A stretch of DNA of 64,000 bases from NCBI GenBank assembly GCA_022509105.1, contig JAFLTV010000006.1, positions 1-64,000 on the forward strand, given 5' to 3'. This document shows, piece by piece, positions 19,211 through 29,591 of the stretch. How positions within the stretch are numbered: position 1 is the stretch's first letter; every line of letters begins with the position of its first letter. Both the position numbers and the translations under genes were made by a program. Source of the stretch: Muribaculaceae bacterium. Its GTDB lineage: Bacteria; Bacteroidota; Bacteroidia; Bacteroidales; Muribaculaceae. The notes under the pieces are model-generated. The model did no database searches. It saw nothing but the letters and a program-made list of their open reading frames with translations, and was not told the origin of the DNA.

Positions 19211-19325
19211 GATGAAAAAATAGTGTTGCAACAGATTTATTATTGCAAAATTAGTTAAAAAAGGATGAAACATTGAGAAAAAATGACAAAAGGGAGCCTT
19301 GATTATAAAAAATTGCTTCAAAATC

Positions 19326-19358
19326 TTGACAAAGGGGGTGTTAAAGTATTAACTTTGC
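19326..19358 (+). promoter_or_regulatory. Bacteroidetes-type promoter for the ftsX operon
   Basis: TTGAC and TAACTTTGC, about 24-nt start-to-start spacing. Confidence 0.65.
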
Positions 19359-19422
19359 AAACTGATAAAGTTTGATTAAACAGATATAAATCTTGAACAG
19401 GCTCTTAAAGTCTTCATTATAA

Positions 19423-20301
19423 ATGAAAGGAGCAAGGGAAGTAAAAATATCATATTGGGCGGCCCACCTTACAACGATAGTAAGTGTAACGTTGGTATTA
19501 ATACTGGTAGGGATAATCGCTCTCATTACATTAAGTTCGGAAAGAGAGACACGCCGATTGAAAGAAAGGCTTGAGGTCAGCGTGATAATGAACGACACTG
19601 TCAGTGACAATTATGCCGAGAGAGTGGCAGCCCGGATCTCATCGTTGCCGTTTGCATTGGAAACCGGCTCGATAAGTAAGGCCCAGGCTCTTGAAGACTG
19701 GAAAGAGGAAACCGGCGAAGATCTAGAGACTCTGTTTGGGGTCAACCCATTGTCACCGGAAGTTTATTTCAGAATCAAAGCAGATTATTCTTCTCCCGAT
19801 TCACTTAAATCAATAGAAAGGCAGCTGACATCAATCGAAGGGGTTTCAGACGTGGCGATGCCGGACTCAACCATGGTAGAAGCCATGAACGACAATATAG
19901 AGAGCCTCGCTATCATTTTAGGCATCATAGCCCTAATTATGGTCATCATCTCCTTTGTTTTGATAAACAACACAGTCCATCTTGCCATCTACGCAAGAAG
20001 ATTCACGATACATACGATGCAGCTTGTGGGTGCCACCGACGGTTTCATCCGCAGGCCATTTGTGCGTAACAACATGCTTGCAGGTTTTATAGCCGGATTG
20101 GTTGCTTCTGCAATAACAGCTATCTCTTTGGCTTCCGCACCACATTTAGGCTGGAACGATGTGGCTGATTATATTCCATGGTGGATATACGCCTGCGTGG
20201 CCGGAGGAATGATTGTGTGCGGGCCGCTTATCTGCGCCCTCGCGGCATGGCTCGCAACTTCACGCTACCTTAAGAAAGACTATGATGAATTGTTTACCTA
20301 A
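19423..20301 (+). CDS. ftsX: cell division permease FtsX
   Basis: FtsX topology (N-terminal TM, extracellular domain, 3 C-terminal TMs); IYARRFTIHTMQLVGATDGFIRRPF. Confidence 0.93.
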   Translation: MKGAREVKISYWAAHLTTIVSVTLVLILVGIIALITLSSERETRRLKERLEVSVIMNDTVSDNYAERVAARISSLPFALETGSISKAQALEDWKEETGEDLETLFGVNPLSPEVYFRIKADYSSPDSLKSIERQLTSIEGVSDVAMPDSTMVEAMNDNIESLAIILGIIALIMVIISFVLINNTVHLAIYARRFTIHTMQLVGATDGFIRRPFVRNNMLAGFIAGLVASAITAISLASAPHLGWNDVADYIPWWIYACVAGGMIVCGPLICALAAWLATSRYLKKDYDELFT

Positions 20302-20325
20302 ACCTATAAGTAGACATAAGACGAT

Positions 20326-20679
20326 ATGGCAATAAAAAGAAATTTTGACATCAAACCGAAACCTGATAAGGATATCGAAAAAATCAAGGAGACCGAAAAG
20401 CCCTTTTCCAAAATCAATTTCTGGATGATGGGCGGATGTGTCATCCTCATTATTTTGGGATATCTTTTCATGAGCGGCGGAGGTGGAACTGACGGGGAAT
20501 TCAATCCTGATATATTCAGCACACGCCGAATCGTAGTAGGTCCGCTTTTATCTTTTCTTGGCTTCCTTTTGATGGCTTTTGCCATAATTTATAATCCGGG
20601 GAAAAAGGGAGGCGGAATTTTATCTTTCAAAAAAGAGAAACAGACAACTGAAACTACACCTACTCAAAACGCTGACTAA
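20326..20679 (+). CDS. DUF3098 membrane protein
   Basis: Small two-TM protein between ftsX and uppP; INFWMMGGCVILIILGYLFMSGGG, PLLSFLGFLLMAFAI. Confidence 0.8.
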   Translation: MAIKRNFDIKPKPDKDIEKIKETEKPFSKINFWMMGGCVILIILGYLFMSGGGGTDGEFNPDIFSTRRIVVGPLLSFLGFLLMAFAIIYNPGKKGGGILSFKKEKQTTETTPTQNAD

Positions 20680-20691
20680 AAAATCAGGAAT

Positions 20692-21522
20692 ATGGAATGG
20701 TTAGACGCTCTGATACTTGGAATTGTCCAGGGTCTTGCGGAATATTTGCCCATAAGTTCAAGCGGCCATCTTGAAATATTCAGAGAAATCCTGGGGATTG
20801 ATTTGCCTTCCGACAAGATTTTGCAGTTTGATATAATCTTGCATGCCGCAACCGTATGTTCGACGATAGTGATTCTTTGGCCCATTTTCAAGAATCTATT
20901 GATCTCTTTCTTCAGTTTTAAGAGAGATTCCGAATACTACATGGTCTGGAAGATAGTCCTGTCGTGTGTGCCGATAGCAATAGTAGGCTTCTTCCTTAAG
21001 GATTATGTAGAGGAGTTTTTTGGGGGCAGCCTTCTGCTTGTTGGTGTCTGTCTGTTGGTTACAGCTTCTTTGCTTGCCTTCGCACATTTCACAGACAGGA
21101 AGCCCGACGGAGCCATGATTCCAGCCGAAAAGGGACGCGAGATATCATGGAGCGACGCCTTTATCATAGGATGTGCACAAGCAGTTGCAGTTCTTCCGGG
21201 TCTCAGCCGTTCGGGTACTACGATAGCCACGGGTATTATTTTGGGTGATAAACGTTCAAAAGTGGCTTACTTTTCTTTTCTGATGGTCATCATTCCGATT
21301 CTCGGAGAGGCGTTGTTGGATTTGAAAGAACTTGTGACGACACCTTCCCAGCAGGGAGACGACAGCGTGGGAGTGCTTGCCTTGGTCATAGGCTTTGTAT
21401 CTTCTTTTATAGTGGGCTGTTGCGCGTGTAAATGGATGATAGACCTCGTTAGAAAAGGAAAACTCGTTTGGTTTTCAATTTATTGCGTGGTTATGGGTAT
21501 AATTTGTATCCTTTGGAGATAA
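20692..21522 (+). CDS. uppP: undecaprenyl-diphosphatase
   Basis: GIVQGLAEYLPISSSGHL and PGLSRSGTTIATG motifs. Confidence 0.97.
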   Translation: MEWLDALILGIVQGLAEYLPISSSGHLEIFREILGIDLPSDKILQFDIILHAATVCSTIVILWPIFKNLLISFFSFKRDSEYYMVWKIVLSCVPIAIVGFFLKDYVEEFFGGSLLLVGVCLLVTASLLAFAHFTDRKPDGAMIPAEKGREISWSDAFIIGCAQAVAVLPGLSRSGTTIATGIILGDKRSKVAYFSFLMVIIPILGEALLDLKELVTTPSQQGDDSVGVLALVIGFVSSFIVGCCACKWMIDLVRKGKLVWFSIYCVVMGIICILWR

Positions 21523-21524
21523 GC

Positions 21525-22253
21525 ATGGAACAGGATTTCAAACCAATGGATTTCATCAACGGAGAAATCATGGCTATAGACAAACCATTGAAATGGACTT
21601 CGTTTGATGCTGTGAAACGCCTTCGGGGCGCCATACAGAAAAGATTGAGGATTAAGAAATTCAAGGTGGGACATGCAGGCACTCTCGATCCTCTTGCCAC
21701 AGGGGTTCTGATAGTGTGTACAGGCAGAGCCACAAAACGTATTGAAGATCTTCAGAGCGGCGATAAAGAATATATCGCAACTATAGAACTTGGAGCGACA
21801 ACCCCAAGTTTTGATCTTGAAACGGAAATTAATGCATATTATCCCACAGATCATATCACGGAAGAGCTCGTAAAGGAAACCTTGGAGAGTTTCAGGGGTG
21901 ATATAATGCAGGTGCCTCCGGTTTTTTCAGCCGTTAAGATCGAAGGGAAACGGGCCTATAAATTTGCAAGAAACGGCAAGGAGATAGAACTTAAAGCAAA
22001 ACCGATCAAAATTAAAGAAATCGAATTATTGGAATTCACCGGGAAAACTTTAAAGTTCAGAGTCGAGTGTGGAAAGGGCACATATATTCGTGCTTTGGCA
22101 AGAGATATAGGAGAAAAATTAAATTCAGGTGCTCATCTGATAGAATTAAGACGCACTAAAGTAGGAAATATAAAAATTAAGGATTGCATGAAAATCGAAG
22201 AAGCGATCGATAAGATCAACAATGCTCCTTTAGTTTTTCAGGCTTCAACCTAA
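21525..22253 (+). CDS. truB: tRNA pseudouridine(55) synthase
   Basis: IDKPLKWTSFDAV, KVGHAGTLDPLATGVL; ATG at 21525. Confidence 0.97.
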   Translation: MEQDFKPMDFINGEIMAIDKPLKWTSFDAVKRLRGAIQKRLRIKKFKVGHAGTLDPLATGVLIVCTGRATKRIEDLQSGDKEYIATIELGATTPSFDLETEINAYYPTDHITEELVKETLESFRGDIMQVPPVFSAVKIEGKRAYKFARNGKEIELKAKPIKIKEIELLEFTGKTLKFRVECGKGTYIRALARDIGEKLNSGAHLIELRRTKVGNIKIKDCMKIEEAIDKINNAPLVFQAST

Positions 22254-22265
22254 TAATGAGGAAAT

Positions 22266-23318
22266 ATGAAATTATCACAATTTAAATTTAAACTTCCTGA
22301 CGAATTAATCGCACAACGTCCATCTGAAAATCGCGACGAATGCAGGCTGATGGTATTGGATGGAAAAACCGGGGAAATAACTCACAGAATATTCAAAGAT
22401 ATTATTGAATATTTCGATGAGGGAGATGTGATGGTATTCAACGACACTAAGGTGTTCCCGGCAAGATTGTACGGAAACAAAGAGAAGACCGGCGCAAGAA
22501 TAGAAGTGTTTTTACTCCGGGAGCTCAATATGGAAAATAAATTCTGGGATGTGTTGGTGGAACCCGCGAGGAAGATCAGAATCGGCAACAAGCTTTATTT
22601 TGGGGAAGATGATTCCATGGTGGCCGAAGTCATAGACAACACCACGGCCAGAGGAAGAACCCTTCGCTTTCTTTATGATGGTCCGCACGACGAATTCAAG
22701 GAGATGCTTTATTCCTTAGGGCAGACTCCATTGCCCGAATACGTCACTCGTGAAGTTGAAGAATGGGATGAGGAACGCTATCAATGCATATTCGCAAAGA
22801 ATGAAGGGGCTGTGATGGCTCCGGCAGCAGGTCTTCATTTCAGTCGTGAGCTTATGAAGAGACTTGAAATCAAAGGAGTGGAAAGAGGATTCCTGACTCT
22901 CCACAGCGGACAGGGTAATTTCAAGGAAATAGATGTTGAGGATCTCACCAAACACAGGATGGATAGCGAGGAGATGTTTGTGGATGAGAAACTTGTTGAC
23001 ATGGTGAACAAGGCCAAAGATGACAATAAGAATGTTTGTGCAGTTGGCACCAGCGTCTTGCGAGCCATTGCTACCGCTGTCTGCATGAACGGTCATCTCA
23101 TGACATACGAAGGATGGACAAATAAATTCATTTTCCCTCCCTACGACTTCACAGTCTGCAATTCGATGGTTTCAAACTTCCATATGCCATACAGTACCAT
23201 GCTCATGATGGTTGCAGCTTTCGGTGGCTATGAGAAGGTTATGAAAGCTTATGAAGTTGCTGTAAAAGAAAAATATCAGTTCGGAGCTTACGGTGATGCC
23301 ATGTTAGTGCTCCGCTGA
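22266..23318 (+). CDS. queA: S-adenosylmethionine:tRNA ribosyltransferase-isomerase
   Basis: [40 protein letters not shown]. Confidence 0.97.
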   Translation: MKLSQFKFKLPDELIAQRPSENRDECRLMVLDGKTGEITHRIFKDIIEYFDEGDVMVFNDTKVFPARLYGNKEKTGARIEVFLLRELNMENKFWDVLVEPARKIRIGNKLYFGEDDSMVAEVIDNTTARGRTLRFLYDGPHDEFKEMLYSLGQTPLPEYVTREVEEWDEERYQCIFAKNEGAVMAPAAGLHFSRELMKRLEIKGVERGFLTLHSGQGNFKEIDVEDLTKHRMDSEEMFVDEKLVDMVNKAKDDNKNVCAVGTSVLRAIATAVCMNGHLMTYEGWTNKFIFPPYDFTVCNSMVSNFHMPYSTMLMMVAAFGGYEKVMKAYEVAVKEKYQFGAYGDAMLVLR

Positions 23319-23377
23319 TAAATTAGTGGAATCACCGGAAAAAATCCGTGTCTGGAAAATTGTAAAATCCAATTTAA

Positions 23378-23418
23378 CGAAGAAGAGGCTGACAAACTAA
23401 CTGTCGGCCTCTTCTTCG
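23378..23418 (+). terminator. hairpin downstream of queA
   Basis: CGAAGAAGAGGCTGACA/TGTCGGCCTCTTCTTCG, G-U wobble polarity fits plus-strand RNA. Confidence 0.65.
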
Positions 23419-23450
23419 CTATTCCGGGTGGATATTCCCGAGTTTTGTAT

Positions 23451-24713
23451 TCAATCGGTTTTAATTTCAGGCAATTCTATTCTGAAAGTGGTGCCTTTAC
23501 CTATTTCAGAATCCTTAACGAAGATTTTTCCACGATGATATTCCTCAATGATTCTCTTCACTAAAGTGAGGCCCAAACCCCATCCCCGTTTTTTAGTGGT
23601 GTAACCGGGAGAGAAGACTGTTTTGAAATTTTTTCTTGCTATTCCTTTGCCAGTGTCTTTCACTTCTATCCATATCTTCCCCTTTTCCTTTCCGACAGAG
23701 ATGATAATATTGCCTTCACCCTCCATGGCATCAACCGCGTTTTTTGTGAGGTTTTCCATAACCCATTCAAAAAGAGGCTCCGAAATCATCACGCCCATAT
23801 CATCTTCCGGAAATTCAAGATCTATTTTAACTTTCCCTGATATTCTCGAAGACATATAACCAAGAGATTTCCTTACCGTGTCGTTGATATATTCAAGATG
23901 AAGTTCCGGCCGCGATCCGATTTTTGAAAACCTGTCGGCAATCACGGAGAGGCGGTTTATATCCTTATTCATCTCTTCAGTGATGTCATTGGCTGTGCCT
24001 GTGGAGGCAAGATATTCGTTCCAGGCCATTAGGGAAGAAATGGGAGTGCCGAGCTGATGGGCAGTCTCTTTCGACAATCCGGCCCAAACCATATTCTGTT
24101 CAGCCTTCTTGGTATATGTCAGCGCGCTGAAGATTATGAGCGCTAAAAGAATCATGACGCCCAATTGGATATAGGGATACAAGCTTAATCTTTTAAGCAG
24201 AATTGAATCTTCATAGTAAATATATTGAGGAGAATTGTAATAAACCTCAACTTTTATGAAATGAGGATTGGTTTCTGCAATTTCTCTTAGGGTCTGATTC
24301 CCTGTGGCCTGGTGAAGTCGGGAATCAAGGTAATCCCTGTTCTTCTCCGAAAGCTGGTCGAAAGAGGGGAGTTCTTCCTGCGTCTTTTCCGGAAGATCGA
24401 AATTCCTATAGTCGATAATATTAAAATTTGAATCGGTCACCAAGACCGGGATTGAGTTATTCTGGCTGATAATGGTGAGAAGGAAATCAATATCGGCATC
24501 CATATCAGAACGCGCAAGCCTTTCAGTAGCGCTTGCCCATATATCCATTCTTTCTCTTTCCTGGGCTGCCAACTGCTTCACAAGGTTGTTGGCCGCAACA
24601 AGAAATATAACAACCGCCGCGATAGTGACGGCAAGGAATATATATTTAGCGATTCTGTTTAGACCTGGCTGGTTTGATTTCCACCCATTCGGCATCCGAT
24701 ATCTGACTTTCAT
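23451..24713 (-). CDS. membrane sensor histidine kinase
   Basis: H-box KETAHQLGTPISSLMAW; N-box ENLTKNAVDAM; DTGKGI; GWGLGLTLVKRI; two TMs. Confidence 0.93.
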   Translation of the reverse strand: MKVRYRMPNGWKSNQPGLNRIAKYIFLAVTIAAVVIFLVAANNLVKQLAAQERERMDIWASATERLARSDMDADIDFLLTIISQNNSIPVLVTDSNFNIIDYRNFDLPEKTQEELPSFDQLSEKNRDYLDSRLHQATGNQTLREIAETNPHFIKVEVYYNSPQYIYYEDSILLKRLSLYPYIQLGVMILLALIIFSALTYTKKAEQNMVWAGLSKETAHQLGTPISSLMAWNEYLASTGTANDITEEMNKDINRLSVIADRFSKIGSRPELHLEYINDTVRKSLGYMSSRISGKVKIDLEFPEDDMGVMISEPLFEWVMENLTKNAVDAMEGEGNIIISVGKEKGKIWIEVKDTGKGIARKNFKTVFSPGYTTKKRGWGLGLTLVKRIIEEYHRGKIFVKDSEIGKGTTFRIELPEIKTD

Positions 24714-25041
24714 GATAAATTTCAGTTGAATCGTCTTTATGAGAAATCACTTCGGTCTCGGAATAGTCTATGGTCTCGACAAATTCCACATCTTCCGCAT
24801 ATTCTTTGGGTATTATAGGTTCATGTGGTCCGTGGGATCTGTGGTCACGATGCGGAGAATTTTGCCCGGGGGCTTCTTTTCTCCTTTTTTTCTGACTTGG
24901 AGGGGGCTCCATCCCCATTTTTCTCCATATATATTCATTAGTCTTCTGTATGGCCTTTCTTTTCAGCCAACGGGCGATTGCAGGCCAGACAAGCCAGAAA
25001 AATATTATTATCAGTAGTAAAATACCCAACCCCTTGAACAT
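24646..25041 (-). CDS. DUF4834-like small membrane protein
   Basis: MFKGLGILLLIIIFFWLVWPAIARWLKRKAIQKTNEYIWRKMGM; TGATG overlap with pssA stop. Confidence 0.7.
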   Translation of the reverse strand: MFKGLGILLLIIIFFWLVWPAIARWLKRKAIQKTNEYIWRKMGMEPPPSQKKRRKEAPGQNSPHRDHRSHGPHEPIIPKEYAEDVEFVETIDYSETEVISHKDDSTEIYHESQISDAEWVEIKPARSKQNR

Positions 25042-25748
25042 CAGCGAATGATCTTCTTGAATGAAACTGAACTGAAAATATAGAACACTATAAGCCAGAA
25101 CAAACCTCCGACTCCTAATGAAAAGCAAAATATTCCGGCTGCCAGTATCAACAGATATCTATGGATATTTTCCTTTAATTTCAGATTCTTAAATTTCAAC
25201 GAAAACATCGGAATATTGGAATTCATCAGCCAGCACTCAATAACGAGGAAGCACAGGAAGACATACCATTCGGAGAGGAAAAGGACACCGCCTTTCATGA
25301 GGGTTGCATATCCTATCCAGAAAATAGCATTAGCCGGCACCGGTAGCCCTATAAAGAATGTGGTTTGACGCGAATCTATATTAAACCTTGCAAGGCGTAG
25401 TGCCGCACAAATCGGGATAAGGATTGTTGTCCAGCAAAGCCATGGATCAATCTCCGAATCTTTCATGAGGAAAAACAGCGTCAGAGCCGGCGCCACTCCA
25501 AAAGAAACCAAGTCGCAGAGAGAGTCTAATTCTTTTCCCAGTTCGGAATAGGCCTTCAAAATCCGGGCTGCAAAACCATCAAGAAAATCAGCTACAGCAG
25601 CCATGGCCATAAACAGGAATGCCCATTGATATCCTTGTAGTCCCCAAAAGGGAGAATCACCATAAGAGGCAGCTATTATTGCAAGAACTCCCGCTCCCAA
25701 ATTCAGGGAGGTGATGCAATTCGGTATGTTTTTAACTATAACATTCAT
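25041..25748 (-). CDS. pssA: CDP-diacylglycerol--serine O-phosphatidyltransferase
   Basis: DFLDGFAARILKAYSELGKELDSLCDLVSFG (CDP-alcohol phosphotransferase motif). Confidence 0.95.
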   Translation of the reverse strand: MNVIVKNIPNCITSLNLGAGVLAIIAASYGDSPFWGLQGYQWAFLFMAMAAVADFLDGFAARILKAYSELGKELDSLCDLVSFGVAPALTLFFLMKDSEIDPWLCWTTILIPICAALRLARFNIDSRQTTFFIGLPVPANAIFWIGYATLMKGGVLFLSEWYVFLCFLVIECWLMNSNIPMFSLKFKNLKLKENIHRYLLILAAGIFCFSLGVGGLFWLIVFYIFSSVSFKKIIR

Positions 25749-25757
25749 TAGAAAAAA

Positions 25758-26426
25758 TCATTTAAGCGGCGGAATGTAGGCAACCGGTGTGATCCCTCCT
25801 TTCACTCTGTCGTCTATTTTTACAAGTATTTCTGAATCAAGAGGAAGGTAAATATCCACCCGTGATCCAAATTTGATGAAACCCAAATGATAATCAATAT
25901 TGGCTTCATTGCCACGCCGTGCATAGGTGACGATACGTCGGGCCATGGCTCCGGCAATCTGTCGCACAGTGATACGTCGGTTGCCATTTGTCAGAATCCC
26001 TATTGTGCTTCGTTCATTTTCCGAACTTGCCTTTGGCAGATATGCTGCCAAGAAACGTCCGCGGTGATGGCGAACGTATTCCACGGTGCCATCCACAGGA
26101 TACCAGTTGGCGTGAACATTAAAAGGAGACATGAAGACCGATAGCATTATAGCCTCTTCCTTGAGAAATTCATTCTCCATAACATTCTCTATGGCGACAA
26201 CATGACCATCTACAGAACTCACCACGGTATTTTCTCTCTGACCGCGGTAGTGTCTTTTAGGACTCCGGAAAAAGTTGAAAACGAAAAGATAAGCAACAAC
26301 GGAAATCGAAGTGAAAATTATCGGAAGAACCACCGGGGGCATGAAAAGCCATACCGGCACATTTAATGCGCCAAGCACTATCAATAAAAGTATCAGTATA
26401 TTCGTTCCTTCCCTATGAATTTTCAC
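25758..26426 (-). CDS. psd: phosphatidylserine decarboxylase
   Basis: KIHREGTNILI; MSPFNVHANWYPVDG; LGFIKFGSRVD (GS cleavage site); start revised to GTG at 26426. Confidence 0.93.
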   Translation of the reverse strand: MKIHREGTNILILLLIVLGALNVPVWLFMPPVVLPIIFTSISVVAYLFVFNFFRSPKRHYRGQRENTVVSSVDGHVVAIENVMENEFLKEEAIMLSVFMSPFNVHANWYPVDGTVEYVRHHRGRFLAAYLPKASSENERSTIGILTNGNRRITVRQIAGAMARRIVTYARRGNEANIDYHLGFIKFGSRVDIYLPLDSEILVKIDDRVKGGITPVAYIPPLK

Positions 26427-26563
26427 AGTCGTTTGAGGTGTTAACCCGCTATATTTTTGGAGTGAACAAACCCATTGTCTAATCTGCAAAATTATACTTT
26501 TTTAGTGTCTTTCGCAAATTTTGAGTATCTTTACACGCCATTTTGACATGTCTGACAAAGGAA

Positions 26564-27556
26564 ATGGAAAAACAACGCGCTTTACTCATCATCAATCCCA
26601 TATCGGGCACGCGATCCAAGGATGGCCTGGAATCTCTTGTCTCGGCCGCTTTTGCCAAAAAAGGGATAGATATTGAAATCTATAAGACCAAGGGGGCGGA
26701 TGATGCCAATTTAAAAGCAAAGGAAGCTGTTGAAAACGGTTTCAAATTTGTTGTGACGGCAGGTGGCGACGGCACTGTAAACGAAACAGCCAACGCTCTC
26801 GCGGGGTCGGATTGTATTTTGGGAATTTTACCCTACGGATCCGGCAATGGTTTTGCGCGATCCTTAGGAATCCCTCAAGACACTCTTGAAGCCCTGAAGA
26901 TTATAGAAAACGGCCATCATATAACTGCTGACAGAGGAATAGCCAATAATAAACCTTTTTATTGCACATTCGGTATAGGTTTCGATGCCGTGGTTAGCGA
27001 GAAATTCGCAACCATGAAAAAACGAGGAAGAATAACCTATATTAGAAGCGCATTCCGCGAATATCTTAACTATCAATCCCAGTCATACGCCCTGTTGATC
27101 AACGGTAAGGTTGTTACAGAAAAAGCCTTGCTGATAGCAGTCTGCAATGCTCCTCAATATGGCAACAATGCCTATATCGGTCCGAAAGCAAAACTCTCCG
27201 ACGGCCTGCTTGATATCACGGTTGTTCATTCCGACAATCCTTTTTCTACCATCATGATGGGTATGGACCTCATGACGGGCATGTTAGACAAAAACAGCAG
27301 TATTGAATCGTTTCAGGTGCCTTCTGTCACCATAGCACGCACAAATGAAGGCCCTGTTCATCTTGACGGCGAGCCTCTCCTGATGGGGAAAAGAATAGAT
27401 ATCCGCTGTCAAGAAAAAGTTTTGAAAGTATTCGCTCCCGAGAAAGAAAAAATTTTCCGTCCTTTTATCTCTCCTTTAAGGGCCATGCTCGATGATATGC
27501 GATATGATGTCATGGATAAATTCCGGCAGATTGATAAAAGAATGAACGGCAAGTGA
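26564..27556 (+). CDS. diacylglycerol/lipid kinase family protein (YegS-like)
   Basis: LLIINPISGTRSK, VTAGGDGTVNETANAL; start at MEKQRALLI. Confidence 0.93.
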   Translation: MEKQRALLIINPISGTRSKDGLESLVSAAFAKKGIDIEIYKTKGADDANLKAKEAVENGFKFVVTAGGDGTVNETANALAGSDCILGILPYGSGNGFARSLGIPQDTLEALKIIENGHHITADRGIANNKPFYCTFGIGFDAVVSEKFATMKKRGRITYIRSAFREYLNYQSQSYALLINGKVVTEKALLIAVCNAPQYGNNAYIGPKAKLSDGLLDITVVHSDNPFSTIMMGMDLMTGMLDKNSSIESFQVPSVTIARTNEGPVHLDGEPLLMGKRIDIRCQEKVLKVFAPEKEKIFRPFISPLRAMLDDMRYDVMDKFRQIDKRMNGK

Positions 27557-28407
27557 TGAAAGGGGAAGGGAAAAAAAGAATTATTGTCTTGTTGATGTTC
27601 ATACTGGCTGTATCGTTGGGAACTTATAGCCAGGTTATCCCGGTAAAAGATCAGGAGCATTTCACAGATTCCATAAAAAAGGAGATGGATTTCGGTCCGT
27701 ATTTCGGATTATACAAAGACAATTATTTTGTTGTCGGAACAACAGTGCCCGGAATCCCCTCAAAAAACAATTCAGACGTAAAATTTCAGATTTCTCTGGC
27801 CATAAGGCTCACCGATATGATCCTTCCCTGGCATTCATTCTTGTTTCTCACCTATACCCAGAAGACATTCTGGAACGTTTTTCAGGAATCCATGCCGATG
27901 GGCGACATTAACTTCAATCCGGGCATAGGCTGGTCGAAACCTTTTTTCAATCATAACCGCTATGTAGGTAAAATGACCCTCATGCTCGAACATGAGAGCA
28001 ACGGCCGTGACGGTATTGATTCTCGAAGCTGGAATCGGGTCTCGCTCTCCGGGTCGGTAATGATTGACGAATGGCTGATGGTGCATGCCAAAATATGGAT
28101 TCCTATTATTGATGGAGAAAATAACAGAGACATTTTAAAATACAACGGCATATACCAAAGCGGAGTGGTGCTCACCACTCCGGATAAAAAATTTTCATTC
28201 GGTCTCACATGGGTGAAACGCTATGGCTTCAACCTTAATTTCAACACCATAGCCGAGTTCTCATGGAGAGTTCACAAGAAATCAAACCTTAATCTTTTCG
28301 CCCAGTATTACAACGGGTATGGAGAAGACCTTCTTCATTACAATCAATACCGGTCAATGTTGAGGATAGGATTGGTGTTCAAGCCTAAGTTCTTCTCCGA
28401 GTTCTAA
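27556..28407 (+). CDS. pldA: outer membrane phospholipase A
   Basis: LMLEHESNGRDGIDSRSWNR carries the OMPLA HxSNG active site; signal peptide and beta-barrel pattern; TGATG coupling to the upstream gene. Confidence 0.88.
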   Translation: MKGEGKKRIIVLLMFILAVSLGTYSQVIPVKDQEHFTDSIKKEMDFGPYFGLYKDNYFVVGTTVPGIPSKNNSDVKFQISLAIRLTDMILPWHSFLFLTYTQKTFWNVFQESMPMGDINFNPGIGWSKPFFNHNRYVGKMTLMLEHESNGRDGIDSRSWNRVSLSGSVMIDEWLMVHAKIWIPIIDGENNRDILKYNGIYQSGVVLTTPDKKFSFGLTWVKRYGFNLNFNTIAEFSWRVHKKSNLNLFAQYYNGYGEDLLHYNQYRSMLRIGLVFKPKFFSEF

Positions 28408-28445
28408 AAACGCTGTGTCAAAATGCACAATCGGCTGCGTTGTTT

Positions 28446-29591
28446 TTAATGCTTTACTTCCACTTTTTGAGTTGGAGGCAGTTTCTTGTTGCGCTCTTCG
28501 CATTGCTCCACTATGGAATCAGCCAAGATTGAAAATGCCTCAGCCTCAGCCGTGTATCCATCCGGACTTCCTGTCAGTTTCTTTGCAATTAATTCTGCCG
28601 AAGTCGGGTTTCCCGTGTCTACATCCTCGCAGATGCCTCTGACTAAGGGAATCTGCACCAAGAGCTTCACTCCCAGTTTTTCGGCAAGTCTTGCACCTCC
28701 TCCATTTCCGAAGATATAATATTTTTCTTCAGGATGAGATTCCGGTGTGAACCATGACATATTTTCCACAATGCCAAGCACGGGCACATTTATCTTTTCA
28801 TCCTTAAACATTGCAATCCCTTTGCGGGCATCAGCCAATGCCACTTCCTGAGGCGTCGTCACTATAACGACTCCCGTGATCGGAAGAGTCTGTACAAGTG
28901 TGAGATGAATGTCGCTTGTGCCGGGAGGCATATCGATTATGAAATAATCAAGTTCTCCCCACAGGGCATCGGTGATTAATTGACGCAAAGCATTGCTGGC
29001 CATGCTTCCTCTCCAGAGCACAGCATTCTCTTTGGCTACCAGGAAGCCTATGCTCAACATCTTAACGCCGAATTTCTCAATCGGATCAATCCAATCCCGG
29101 CCATCCTCATTAACCATATATACGGGTTCATCTTCCACTCCGAACATGCGTGGCATGGAGGGTCCGAAAATATCCGCATCCAGAAGACCTACTTTATACC
29201 CCTTGGCGGCCAAAGCTATGGCAACATTAGCCGCAACTGTGGATTTACCCACTCCTCCTTTTCCGGAAGACACTCCGATTATGTTTTTAACTTTTGGAAG
29301 GACAGGGCGCGGTTGCTCCACAGGCTTCTGAGGCTGTCTGTATTTTACGTTGATGTTGTCTCTTATTTCCACATCTTTGCCTAAGCTCGACTGAATGGCA
29401 GTCTCGGCCATCCTCACCACACTTTTTATGAAAGGGTCTGTCGGTTTATCGAAAATCAAGGAAAAAGAAACTTTGTTGCCGCCAATACGAATGTCGTCTT
29501 CTATCATATTGTTTTCGGCAAGCGACTTCCCGTTGCCGGGATATCTCACTGTAGAGATCGCCTCTAAAATCTGTGCGGGATATATTTTCAT
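28446..29591 (-). CDS. Mrp/NBP35-family iron-sulfur carrier ATPase
   Basis: GVSSGKGGVGKSTVAANVA; DIFGPSMPRMFG; DMPPGTSDIHL. Confidence 0.95.
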   Translation of the reverse strand: MKIYPAQILEAISTVRYPGNGKSLAENNMIEDDIRIGGNKVSFSLIFDKPTDPFIKSVVRMAETAIQSSLGKDVEIRDNINVKYRQPQKPVEQPRPVLPKVKNIIGVSSGKGGVGKSTVAANVAIALAAKGYKVGLLDADIFGPSMPRMFGVEDEPVYMVNEDGRDWIDPIEKFGVKMLSIGFLVAKENAVLWRGSMASNALRQLITDALWGELDYFIIDMPPGTSDIHLTLVQTLPITGVVIVTTPQEVALADARKGIAMFKDEKINVPVLGIVENMSWFTPESHPEEKYYIFGNGGGARLAEKLGVKLLVQIPLVRGICEDVDTGNPTSAELIAKKLTGSPDGYTAEAEAFSILADSIVEQCEERNKKLPPTQKVEVKH

